From assembly GCF_013366925.1 (NCBI RefSeq), contig NZ_JAALDK010000002.1, forward strand, positions 186,001 through 250,000: DNA of 64,000 nucleotides, in the 5' to 3' direction. Each line of letters opens with the position of its first letter. Position 1 is the stretch's first letter. The notes beneath the pieces were generated by a model. The model made no database searches. It saw only the letters and a program-made list of their open reading frames with translations, and was not told the DNA's origin. The position numbers were made by a program, and so were the translations under genes. Of this stretch, positions 1 through 8,087 are shown in pieces. This DNA is from Paraburkholderia youngii (lineage in GTDB: Bacteria; Pseudomonadota; Gammaproteobacteria; Burkholderiales; Burkholderiaceae).

Positions 1-320
1 ATGCATTTAGGGGAATTGTGTCTAAGGTCGTTGCGCCAAGGCGGCGAATTTCCGAAAGCTGGGACTTCAGGTTTTCTCAACCAACGTTTTTATTTCGGCT
101 GCCGCCCAGCGTCGCTAATCATTTGATAAACAAAGCAATCTTGATCAGCCGGGGGCGCAATGCCGCTTTTACCTTCAAAGCTCGAGCAACGCGCTGAAGT
201 GGAATGAGTGCAAGCACCAATACGGCGCATTGGCGTAGCGTGGCCTAAAAGAAAAAATAGTTTGCTCTCGTCAAACAAATTTTGACGCGGATTTTTTTAC
301 TGATATCTTTAGTTACAAAT
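1..320. other. Non-coding left edge
   Basis: I find no convincing gene here. The stretch from about 245 to 320 is AT-rich relative to its surroundings and probably holds the promoter of the XRE-cupin regulator that follows, but I cannot point to a clear -35/-10 pair. Confidence 0.5.
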
Positions 321-893
321 ATGAAACGTGATGAACGAGCAAGCACTGCCCCTCTTATGCTGGGCAGCAAGATTAGAGCGTTGCGCAAGCGACTCCAGCG
401 TACCTTGGACGAAACTGCAACGGCGGCGGGAATATCGAAGCCGTTCCTTTCTCAGGTCGAGCGAGGGCACGCGACGCCGTCCATTTCGTCATTGGCCGGC
501 ATTGCGCAAGCGCTTGGAGTAACCATGCAGTACTTCGTCGAAACACCAACCGAAGCGAAATCCGTGCGGCGTGCAGACGAAAGGCAGTACTTCAGCTTTG
601 CCGACTCGGCGAATCAGTTTGCTCGCCTCACCAACGCAGCGGTCGGCAGGCAGCTCGACGCGATTCTCGTTCGAATGCCTGCAGGTCAGCCGCCGTCGGA
701 AGTGACGACACATGCTGGAGAGGAGTTTCTCTATGTGCTCAGCGGTCAGATATCGCTGAGCCTGGAGGGCTGTACGTTTGTGCTCGATCCAGGTGACAGC
801 GCACACTTCGAGTCGACGGTCCCCCACGGGTGGGCCAATGCGGCTAACGAAGAAACCGTGATTGTCTGGGTAGGTTCGCCGAGACTGTTTTAA
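321..893 (+). CDS. XRE-family transcriptional regulator with C-terminal cupin domain
   Basis: The 190-residue protein has an N-terminal helix-turn-helix of the XRE type (about residues 17-71, with the motif SKPFLSQVERGHATPSISSL) and a C-terminal cupin_2 barrel (about 117-186, with EEFLYVLSGQ and DPGDSAHF). Proteins of this architecture are usually one-component regulators whose cupin senses a small ligand, often in amino-acid, polyamine or sulfur metabolism. A TTG at 282 would add 13 residues; I prefer ATG 321 because the domain begins soon after it, though neither start has a strong ribosome-binding site. It lies directly upstream of, and on the same strand as, the peptide-handling gene run, so it is the best local candidate for its regulator. 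That link is inferred from position only. Confidence 0.85.
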   Translation: MKRDERASTAPLMLGSKIRALRKRLQRTLDETATAAGISKPFLSQVERGHATPSISSLAGIAQALGVTMQYFVETPTEAKSVRRADERQYFSFADSANQFARLTNAAVGRQLDAILVRMPAGQPPSEVTTHAGEEFLYVLSGQISLSLEGCTFVLDPGDSAHFESTVPHGWANAANEETVIVWVGSPRLF

Positions 894-904
894 GCATTGG
901 TAGC

Positions 905-924
905 TTCGCTGCGTTCGCGGCGAA
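905..924 (+). terminator. Hairpin after the XRE-cupin gene
   Basis: Two 9-base arms (905-913 and 916-924) pair with one G-U wobble around a 2-base loop, 11 bases after the regulator's stop codon. There is no clean T-run after it, so it may be a weak terminator or an mRNA-stabilising hairpin. Confidence 0.35.
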
Positions 925-933
925 TCTCCGTTT

Positions 934-960
934 CATACATTTTATAGTCCTAAATGTATG
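934..960. promoter_or_regulatory. Perfect 9+9 bp inverted repeat (candidate operator)
   Basis: CATACATTT at 934-942 and AAATGTATG at 952-960 form a perfect inverted repeat with a 9-base centre. It is AT-rich in GC-rich surroundings and lies about 280 bases before the TonB-dependent receptor gene. The symmetry suits a dimeric regulator such as the XRE-cupin protein encoded just upstream; this is inference. Confidence 0.4.
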
Positions 961-982
961 AATCCATGTCGAATGCAGAGTG

Positions 983-1010
983 ATCCATCGATTCCTTGCG
1001 AACGATGGAT
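983..1010. promoter_or_regulatory. Perfect 8+8 bp inverted repeat
   Basis: ATCCATCG at 983-990 and CGATGGAT at 1003-1010 form a perfect inverted repeat with a 12-base centre, 22 bases after the previous repeat. It could be a second operator half-site pair or an untranslated-leader hairpin of the receptor operon. The rest of the interval 894-1236 shows no gene. Confidence 0.3.
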
Positions 1011-1236
1011 AGGGATTGGTTTTGCCTGAAATTTCTAATAACCGCACTAAGTACATTTTCGTCTCCTGTTTGATATTCACCGAAGTGGACGAGATGGGTG
1101 ACTAGGGTTGTGCGCATAGTCGGTGGTATGCGGGGGTCATGAAGTAACGGGGCGGTCTCGGACGGGTGCCGCACGGGGGAAAGTGCCAAAGGTGTTCTCT
1201 GGCATGTCGACTTGGGTCAATGACAGGAAGGAAAAA

Positions 1237-3993
1237 ATGAAACTCACGGTTTTGGGATCTGCCATACGGAAAATAGTGTGGGCAGAGATTGCGCTGACAG
1301 CTGCGCTTGGGACCACGGCGTTTGCACAGGTTCAGCCGGCAGCAACCGCGGCGGCGACGAAAACTGACACGGTCTCCGCTCAGAAGGATGGGCAAGACGC
1401 GAATGCGACGGCCGCCGCACCGAGCGCGGCATCGGGCGCTTCGGCGGGCACGAGCTCGGTGAAGCAGCTGCAGAAGTTCGAGGTGACGGGTTCGCTGATC
1501 CGCAGCGCAGACAAACAAGGCCGCACTGAAGTTCAAGTCATCACCGCGAAGGAAATTCAGCAAAGCGGCTACACGACCGTGGCCGACTTCCTGCGCGGCA
1601 CAGCCGTCAACTCCGCAAGCAGTTGGTCCCAATCGACGGCTCAGAGCTCGGCCCCCGGTGGCGCGGGCCTTGCGCTGCGCGGCCTCAGCGAAAAGTACAC
1701 GCTCGTGCTCATCGACGGGCAGCGCGTGGCCAACTACGCACAGCCCGTCAACTTCACCGACACGTTCTTCGACATCAACACGATCCCGATGAACATCGTG
1801 GAGCGCATCGAAATCGTGAAGACGGGCGCAGTGTCCGTGTACGGTTCGGACGCGATCGCGGGGGTCGTGAACATCATCACGAAGAAGAACTTCGAGGGAT
1901 TGCAGATCGACGGTCAGCTTGGCAAGGCCCAGCATCCCGGTAACGCTCAGGGCACCTTCAGCGTCCTGGGCGGTCTCGGCAACCTGACTTCCGACCGCTG
2001 GAACATCACGGCGGCCGCGAGCTACTACCGCGACAGCGGCTCGACGCTCGCCGACCGCGACATGACCAAAAACCAGGACTTCACGCAGTTCCCGGGCGGT
2101 AACGCGGCGCCGCTAGGCCCGAACCAGCAGTCGTACTGGCAGCTCGCGGACGGCACCCATCAGGCGCTCAATCCGTGTCCGCCGGGCAGCAACGCGACGG
2201 CGACGGGCGGCCAGTCGTGTACGTACAACGTGGCGAACAGCACGTCGCTGATCCCGTCAACGACACGCCTGAGCGCAAAGGTGCGTGGCACGTTCAAGAT
2301 TGACGACACCACCGAGGCCTATGCGGGCTTCTGGGCGAGCCGCAATGAAACCGTGCAGTTGAACGGTCCGGCGTCGCTCAGCAGCCAGACCAACGTGTTC
2401 GACCCGTCGACGGGCACGGTCTCGCCGGTCGGGCGCACCGTCTCGGCTTCGAACCCGTTCAACCCCTTCGGCGTTCCTACGCTGATCAACCTGACGTTCC
2501 CGAACAACGTATCTGTCTGGGATACGACCTCGACGTTCCTGATGGCGAACACGGGCGTCAAGGGTTCGTTCGACACGCAGAAGTTTGGCGCCTGGGATTG
2601 GTCGGCAGAGTACGCGCATTCGCAAAGTACCGTCGCAAGCACCTACTCGAACCGGCTCAATGTGGCTGGCCTCGAGAACATGCTCGCGAACGGCACCTAC
2701 AACTTCTCGAACCCGAGTTCCACGCCGAACGGTCTGAACGGTGTGTTCCAGGATGACAACCAGCTGTCGATCACGAAGCTTGACCAGGTGCTCGCGAAGG
2801 CCTCGACGACCAGCCTGTTCACGCTGCCGGCCGGCGGCGTGGGGCTCGGTGTCGGCACTGAGTTCCGTCACGAGTCGACGGTCATCAACTCGCAGACCTA
2901 TGCGACGCAAGGCATCACGGCGCCTGCGAACGTGCAGTCCGTGGACGGCGAGCGTAACGTAGCGGCCGCCTTCTATCAGGTCGACATTCCCATCATCCGC
3001 AACCTGACGTTCACGCAGTCGGGCCGTTACGACCACTACAGCGATTTCGGCGGTGCCTTCTCGCCGAGCTTCGCGCTGCGCTTTCAGCCGGTTCGCATGC
3101 TGACGGCGTACGCATCGTACAGCCGCGGGTTCCGCGCACCGACGCCGGTCGAGAACTCGCAATCGGTCTATCTGGCCCACCAGAACCTGGTGGACCCGAA
3201 CGATCCGAGCGGCGTGCCCACCAAACACTTCACGACGGAGCAGACGACCGGCAACCCGAACCTGCAGCCTGAACACACCAAGAACTACAACATCGGCTTT
3301 ACGCTGTCGCCGGACGCGACGACGGACTTCGGTGCGGCCTTCTACAAGGTGCACATCGACAGCGTCATCGGCACGCCCGATCCGAACGCGATCTTGCAGG
3401 CGAACGATCCGAATTTGGTCGTGCGTAACCCGGACGGCACCATTCGCTACATCAAGATGCCGTTCGTGAACTTGGGCTCGCTCGATACGGACGGCTTCGA
3501 CCTCGATTTCCGCAAGAGCGTGGGCACGAAGTACGGCACGTTCACGCTCGCGGGAGACTGGACCTACGTCTGGCACTTCAAGCTGAAGAGCGGTGGCGAG
3601 ACTCAGGACTTCGCGGGCAACAACCTGGCGCTGCTGCAGCCGTTCGGCGCGAGCAACCCGCGCTGGAAGGGCAATACGAGCCTGAGCTGGGATTACCGCC
3701 AACTGACCACCACGCTCACCTGGCAGTACACGGGCCCCTACACGAACGCGGTTGCGGCCGAGTTCGGCGATGGCGGCACGCTGTCGGTTGCCTCGTACAG
3801 CCAGTTCAACCTGGTGGCCACCTATCGCGGCTTCAAGCACTGGACCATTTATGGCGGTATCCAGAACCTGTTCGACAGGAAGCCGCCGTTCGACGTCGAG
3901 TGGCAGTCGACTCCTGACATCACGGGTTACGACCAATCGCTGTACACGGACCTGGGCCGCTTCTTCCAGGTGGGTGCGACTTATCGTTTCTGA
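1237..3993 (+). CDS. TonB-dependent outer-membrane receptor
   Basis: The 918-residue protein starts at ATG 1237, behind a purine-rich site (AGGAAGG, 1225-1231); the frame is open from 1123 but the upstream part lacks a signal sequence. A signal peptide runs to about residue 30 (cleavage after AFA). An Ala-rich linker follows, then a plug domain from about residue 80 (FEVTGSLIR, LRGLSEKYTLVLIDGQR, VYGSDAIAGVVNIITKKN) and a 22-strand-type barrel ending in the outer-membrane signature GRFFQVGATYRF with terminal Phe. It would capture a ligand at the cell surface using the proton-motive force. The substrate is unknown, but its own TonB/ExbBD genes and a peptide ABC importer follow on the same strand, so a peptide or peptide-conjugated ligand is plausible. 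A siderophore ligand cannot be excluded. Confidence 0.93.
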   Translation: MKLTVLGSAIRKIVWAEIALTAALGTTAFAQVQPAATAAATKTDTVSAQKDGQDANATAAAPSAASGASAGTSSVKQLQKFEVTGSLIRSADKQGRTEVQVITAKEIQQSGYTTVADFLRGTAVNSASSWSQSTAQSSAPGGAGLALRGLSEKYTLVLIDGQRVANYAQPVNFTDTFFDINTIPMNIVERIEIVKTGAVSVYGSDAIAGVVNIITKKNFEGLQIDGQLGKAQHPGNAQGTFSVLGGLGNLTSDRWNITAAASYYRDSGSTLADRDMTKNQDFTQFPGGNAAPLGPNQQSYWQLADGTHQALNPCPPGSNATATGGQSCTYNVANSTSLIPSTTRLSAKVRGTFKIDDTTEAYAGFWASRNETVQLNGPASLSSQTNVFDPSTGTVSPVGRTVSASNPFNPFGVPTLINLTFPNNVSVWDTTSTFLMANTGVKGSFDTQKFGAWDWSAEYAHSQSTVASTYSNRLNVAGLENMLANGTYNFSNPSSTPNGLNGVFQDDNQLSITKLDQVLAKASTTSLFTLPAGGVGLGVGTEFRHESTVINSQTYATQGITAPANVQSVDGERNVAAAFYQVDIPIIRNLTFTQSGRYDHYSDFGGAFSPSFALRFQPVRMLTAYASYSRGFRAPTPVENSQSVYLAHQNLVDPNDPSGVPTKHFTTEQTTGNPNLQPEHTKNYNIGFTLSPDATTDFGAAFYKVHIDSVIGTPDPNAILQANDPNLVVRNPDGTIRYIKMPFVNLGSLDTDGFDLDFRKSVGTKYGTFTLAGDWTYVWHFKLKSGGETQDFAGNNLALLQPFGASNPRWKGNTSLSWDYRQLTTTLTWQYTGPYTNAVAAEFGDGGTLSVASYSQFNLVATYRGFKHWTIYGGIQNLFDRKPPFDVEWQSTPDITGYDQSLYTDLGRFFQVGATYRF

Positions 3994-4154
3994 TCGCGAC
4001 AGGCCGGCGCCCGACCGTGCGAGACACAGTCATGCGCCGGCCCGCGTGTAATGGCAGTGGCAAGAAATCCCTTGTGAACAGCCTCATCCGCGGTTCGAGT
4101 CGCGACAGCGCCTCGAACATGGAACAGGCGAATCACGCTGCGAGGATCGAAGGT

Positions 4155-4874
4155 ATGAAAGTAGAAGCAAGCATGACTGCGACATCAGCCGTGGACACGA
4201 GCGGGGTCGCCAGACCCGGCCGCCAGCGCGAGTTCGGGCGCAAGCAGCAAAATCCGGTTCGCCGCTTCGGCGGCATTGCAGTCGTCATCGTCCTCCACAT
4301 CGTGTTGGTCTATGCGCTGCTCAACGGCCTCGCGACGAAGGTCGTGCAGGTCATTCAGCATCCGATCGAAACGAAGATCATCGAGCCGGTCAAGCCGCCG
4401 CCTCCGCCGCCCCTGCCAGAGGTGAAGCTGCCGCCGCCCAAGTTTGCGCCGCCACCGCCCCCCTTTGTGCCGCCGCCCGAAGTGCCGGTCCAGGCGCCGC
4501 CGCAGCCGACCATCGCGCACACGGCCACGCCGGTGCAGTCCGCGCCCGTGACGGCACCACCCGCACCGCCTGCGCCGCCCGTCAAGGCTGCCGCGCCCGT
4601 GCGCACGGAAGTCGGTGTCGTCTGCCCGAATTCCGATCAGATCCGCAGCTCGATCGCCTATCCGAAGGAAGCGCAGGAGAACGGCGATACCGGCGAAGTG
4701 TTGATCGAATTTACCGTCGATCCGGAAGGACATCTCGGCAACGTTCGTGTGGCCAAGTCGTCGGATCACGACAGTCTGGACGAAGCGGCATACAAGGCCG
4801 TCAAGCGGTTCAACTGCATCGCGCAGGGCCAGGCCGTGCGCGTGCAGGTGCCTTTCTCGTTCAACCTCAATTGA
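4155..4874 (+). CDS. tonB: Energy transducer TonB
   Basis: The 239-residue protein starts at ATG 4155 after a GAGG-rich site; the frame is open from 4017 but that extension has no TonB features. It has one membrane anchor (about residues 41-60, containing His48 as in the TonB anchor helix), a long Pro-rich periplasmic spacer (about 73-145, runs of PPPPPP and P-x-P) and a C-terminal TonB fold (SIAYPKEAQENGDTGEVLIEF, VRVQVPFSFNLN). It should couple the ExbB/ExbD motor to the receptor encoded just upstream. The short 161-base gap and shared strand suggest co-transcription and a dedicated partnership. Confidence 0.92.
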   Translation: MKVEASMTATSAVDTSGVARPGRQREFGRKQQNPVRRFGGIAVVIVLHIVLVYALLNGLATKVVQVIQHPIETKIIEPVKPPPPPPLPEVKLPPPKFAPPPPPFVPPPEVPVQAPPQPTIAHTATPVQSAPVTAPPAPPAPPVKAAAPVRTEVGVVCPNSDQIRSSIAYPKEAQENGDTGEVLIEFTVDPEGHLGNVRVAKSSDHDSLDEAAYKAVKRFNCIAQGQAVRVQVPFSFNLN

Positions 4875-4982
4875 CTCGACAGATAACAAACCGCGCACGC
4901 TGCGCCCGCGGTGCAGGCACGAAAGCCTGCACCGACGGTTTAACCCGATTTCTTAAGTTCAACGTTTGAACTGGAGCTCAAC

Positions 4983-5891
4983 ATGAATAAGCGTTCCGTC
5001 GCCAACCTGGCAACCAGTCTCCTGATCGCTGCCGCCGCGGTGAATACCCTCGTGGCACCGCAACTCGCGCATGCTCAGGCAAGCGTAGCCGCCTCCGCCG
5101 CGCCCGCCGTAGCGGCGCCGCAGATGAACGCGTCCGCCACCGCAGCCGACGAGCCGGCACCGCCGCCCGCACCGGCAGCGACGCAATCCGTCGAGAACCC
5201 CTACGGTCTCGGCGCGCTGTGGAAGAACGGCGACTTCGTCGCGCGCTTCGTGCTGCTTCTGCTCGTCATCATGTCGATGGGCAGCTGGTACATCATGGTC
5301 ACGAAGTTCTTCGAGCAGTTCCGCACCAATCGCCGCGCGAAGCATGCCGACGAGCAATTGTGGAGCGCGCCGTCGCTCACCGAAGGCGCCCAGCAGCTCG
5401 ATGAGTCATCGCCGTTCCGCTTCATCGCAGAGACGGCGATCGAGGCAGGCCAGCATCACGATGAGGCACTGCTCGAAGCCGTCGACCGCAACACATGGAT
5501 CGATGTCTCGGTGGAGCGTGCGATCACGAACGTGTCGAACCGTATGCAGGACGGTCTCGCGTTCCTCGCGACAGTCGGCTCGACGGCCCCTTTCATCGGT
5601 CTGTTCGGCACCGTCTGGGGTATCTATCACGCGCTGACCGCGATCGGCATCGCGGGCCAGGCCTCGATCGACAAGGTGGCGGGCCCCGTCGGTGAAGCGC
5701 TGATCATGACGGCCATCGGTCTTGGCGTCGCCGTGCCGGCCGTGCTCGGCTACAACTTCCTCGTTCGCCGCAACAAGTCGGTGATGGAGCGCGTCCGTGC
5801 CTTCGGCGCTCAACTCCATGCCGTGCTGCTCGCCGGCAGCAAGCGTCCCGCCCGTCCTGTCGCGGTGCGTTCCGCCGCGACCGCCCCGTAA
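4983..5891 (+). CDS. exbB: Biopolymer transport protein ExbB (MotA/TolQ/ExbB proton channel)
   Basis: The protein has 302 residues and starts behind a GGAG site. It has an N-terminal signal-like extension ending near LAHAQA (about residue 33), typical of long ExbB versions, then an Ala/Pro-rich linker. Three membrane helices follow at about 82-104 (FVARFVLLLLVIMSMGSWYI), 193-218 (GSTAPFIGLFGTVWGIYHAL) and 238-262 (ALIMTAIGLGVAVPAVLGYN). The second and third carry the conserved TolQ/ExbB proton-channel signatures. It forms the inner-membrane stator with the two ExbD proteins that follow and energises the TonB encoded upstream. Confidence 0.92.
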   Translation: MNKRSVANLATSLLIAAAAVNTLVAPQLAHAQASVAASAAPAVAAPQMNASATAADEPAPPPAPAATQSVENPYGLGALWKNGDFVARFVLLLLVIMSMGSWYIMVTKFFEQFRTNRRAKHADEQLWSAPSLTEGAQQLDESSPFRFIAETAIEAGQHHDEALLEAVDRNTWIDVSVERAITNVSNRMQDGLAFLATVGSTAPFIGLFGTVWGIYHALTAIGIAGQASIDKVAGPVGEALIMTAIGLGVAVPAVLGYNFLVRRNKSVMERVRAFGAQLHAVLLAGSKRPARPVAVRSAATAP

Positions 5892-5922
5892 CCGGCAGTC
5901 TGAAGCCTGAACGAGGTCCACC

Positions 5923-6348
5923 ATGGCCATGAGCGTGGGGCAAAACGAAGATAGCGACGACGTTATTGCCGCTATCAATACGACGCCGCTCGTCGACGTG
6001 ATGCTGGTGTTGCTGATCATCTTCCTGATCACGATCCCGGTCGTCACGCATACGGTGCCGGTGCAGTTGCCGAAGGAAACGATCCAGCCGCTGCAGACGA
6101 CACCAGCGAGCATCGAGATCGCGGTCAATCGCGACGGCGACTTCTTCTGGAACGAGAAGCACGTGGATAGTGCGACGCTGCTGTCGCGGCTGAAGGACGT
6201 TTCGGTGATGCAGCCGCAGCCCGAGGTGCACGTACGCGGTGACCAGAACACGCGTTACGAGTTCATCGGCCGCGTGATCACGACCTGTGAACGCGCCGGC
6301 ATCGCGAAGGTGTCATTTATCACGGAGCCGCCTGCGCGCGGCGGCTAG
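5923..6348 (+). CDS. exbD: Biopolymer transport protein ExbD (first copy)
   Basis: This 141-residue protein has a single membrane helix (about residues 25-46) that starts with NTTPLVDVMLVLL, where Asp25 is the proton-carrying residue of the ExbD/TolR family. A periplasmic domain follows. It works with ExbB to convert proton flow into TonB motion. The gene is 31 bases from exbB and 9 bases from the second exbD, so the three are surely co-transcribed. Confidence 0.92.
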   Translation: MAMSVGQNEDSDDVIAAINTTPLVDVMLVLLIIFLITIPVVTHTVPVQLPKETIQPLQTTPASIEIAVNRDGDFFWNEKHVDSATLLSRLKDVSVMQPQPEVHVRGDQNTRYEFIGRVITTCERAGIAKVSFITEPPARGG

Positions 6349-6357
6349 GAGGCGAAG

Positions 6358-6789
6358 ATGGGAATGAACGTTCCTTCGGGCGGCGGTGGCGGTGACCCGG
6401 AAGTGATGGTGGACATCAACACCACGCCGCTCATCGACGTGATGCTGGTGTTGTTGATCATGCTGATCATCACGATCCCGATCCAGATGCATGCGGTGAA
6501 GATGAATCTGCCGGTGGGCAATCCGCCGCCGCCGCTCACGCAGCCCGAAATCGTGCAGATCGACATCGATTTCGACGGCACGACGACCTGGAACGGCACG
6601 CCGGTGCCGGACCGCGCCGCCCTCGAGGCAAAGCTTGCGCATGTCGCGGCCGAGCCCGTGCAGGCCGAGATTCATCTGCGTCCGAACAGGCTCGCGCCTT
6701 ATAAAGATGTGGCGGCCGTCATGGCGTCGGCGCAGCGGGTTGGCGCCACAAAGATTGGGCTCATCGGTAACGAGCAGTACATGCAATAA
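6358..6789 (+). CDS. exbD: Biopolymer transport protein ExbD (second copy)
   Basis: The 143-residue protein has the same layout as the first ExbD: a Gly-rich N-terminus, NTTPLIDVMLVLL with Asp27 as the proton-carrying residue, one membrane helix and a periplasmic domain. The sequence differs enough from the first copy that this is an old paralogous pair rather than a recent duplication. ExbB-ExbD-ExbD arrangements are known for some TonB systems that serve unusual substrates, for example in Xanthomonas, and may allow a hetero-dimeric ExbD. Confidence 0.92.
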   Translation: MGMNVPSGGGGGDPEVMVDINTTPLIDVMLVLLIMLIITIPIQMHAVKMNLPVGNPPPPLTQPEIVQIDIDFDGTTTWNGTPVPDRAALEAKLAHVAAEPVQAEIHLRPNRLAPYKDVAAVMASAQRVGATKIGLIGNEQYMQ

Positions 6790-6799
6790 GGACGGTGTG

Positions 6800-7996
6800 A
6801 TGAGAATAGTCAATCGACGGGTCAAGCTAGCGTTGTCGTCGGCCGTCGTCGGCGTGGTCTTTGCCGCGGCAGCACTGCCAGCCGTGGCCGACACGCTGCG
6901 TCCCGACGTCGGCAAGCCGCTCAGCGCGGCCCAGGATCTCTATCGGGCGCATAAGTACAAGGACGCGCTTGCCAGGATCGCGCAAGCCGCGGCGGTGCCG
7001 AACAAGACGCCGTACGAGATCTACATGGTCGAGGAAATGCGCGGCGCGACGTTGATGGCGGACGGCGAGGCGGGTGCGGCCGCCCAGGCCTATCAGACGC
7101 TGCTCGGCACCGGGCAACTGAAGGGCGACGACGAACAACGCGTGAGCGCGACGCTGGCTGGCATTTACTTCCAGCAGCACGACTATGCGCGCGCGATTGT
7201 AACGGCACGGCGTTACCAGAAGGCGGGAGGCAGCGATCCGCAGATGACGGAGCTGCTCGTACAGTCGTACTACCTGTCAAACGATTGCTCGAGCGTGGTC
7301 GGTGCGCTGAAGCCGACGATCGACGCGCAAGTGCGCGCCAACCGCGCGCCTGACGAGTCGCAATTGCAGCTATTGAGTACCTGTGCGCAGCGCAGCAAGG
7401 ACGAGGCGACCTACCGCGCCGCACTCGAGGATCTCGTCGCTTACCACCCGAAGCAGGCGTACTGGGACAACCTGTTCTCGGCGATTCGTGCAAAGCCGGG
7501 CTACTCGTCAAAGCTTGACGTGGACGTGTACCGGTTGGGCCGCGCCAACGGCGCGTTCGGCTCGGTGGACGACTACATGGAGATGACGCAGCTTTCGCTC
7601 GTCGCGGGTACGCCGGCCGAAGCGAAACAGATCATCGATCAGGGTTTCGCCTCGGGCGTGCTCGGCAAGGGTGCACAGGCCGAGCGTGAAAAGCGCCTGC
7701 AGGCGCTCGCGGCGAAGCGCGCGCAGGCGGGCAGCGATGCGGAGAATCCCGTCGCGCCGGTCGACCAGGGGTTCAACCTCGTGTTTGCTGGTCACGCGAA
7801 GGACGGGCTCGCGATGATGGAGTCGGCGATCGCGAAGCGCGGCCTCGACCATCCCGATCAGGCGCAACTGCATCTGGGCATCGCCTACTACGTGGCAGGA
7901 CAGAAGCCGCGTGCGATTCAGGCGTTCCGGGCGGTCAAGGGCACCGATGGCTCCGCCGATCTCAGCCGCCTGTGGATGCTCACGGCGTCGAAGTAG
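6800..7996 (+). CDS. Exported tetratricopeptide-repeat protein
   Basis: From ATG 6800 the protein has 398 residues. The frame is open from 6635, but that part overlaps exbD and is not gene-like. A signal peptide is cleaved near AVA-D (residue 30/31). The rest is helical, with TPR-like repeats (AQDLYRAHKYKDALARI, GDDEQRVSATLAGIYFQQHDYARAI, HLGIAYYVAGQKPRAIQAF). The start is 10 bases after the second exbD stop. By analogy with CpoB, a TPR protein that works with the related TolQRA motor, it may be a periplasmic partner of this ExbB/ExbD/TonB complex. Its exact role is not known. Confidence 0.8.
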   Translation: MRIVNRRVKLALSSAVVGVVFAAAALPAVADTLRPDVGKPLSAAQDLYRAHKYKDALARIAQAAAVPNKTPYEIYMVEEMRGATLMADGEAGAAAQAYQTLLGTGQLKGDDEQRVSATLAGIYFQQHDYARAIVTARRYQKAGGSDPQMTELLVQSYYLSNDCSSVVGALKPTIDAQVRANRAPDESQLQLLSTCAQRSKDEATYRAALEDLVAYHPKQAYWDNLFSAIRAKPGYSSKLDVDVYRLGRANGAFGSVDDYMEMTQLSLVAGTPAEAKQIIDQGFASGVLGKGAQAEREKRLQALAAKRAQAGSDAENPVAPVDQGFNLVFAGHAKDGLAMMESAIAKRGLDHPDQAQLHLGIAYYVAGQKPRAIQAFRAVKGTDGSADLSRLWMLTASK

Positions 7997-8087
7997 GCCA
8001 CGCGGCCGCGCTCGCGCCCGGCCTTGCGCTCCGATCCGATCAATGGCACGCCGGCTTCCGTCCGGCGTGCGCACACGCACAGTGACA

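Noticed and set aside
2257..3936. 559-codon minus-strand open frame opposite the TonB receptor
   Set aside because: Arg/Val-rich composition without motifs; it mirrors the third-position GC bias of the receptor gene, which has clear family signatures.
894..4154. A RiPP precursor peptide gene near the receptor or TonB gene
   Set aside because: I looked in the gaps 894-1236 and 3994-4154 for a short ORF with ribosome-binding site and leader/core layout and found none, so peptide production is not supported.
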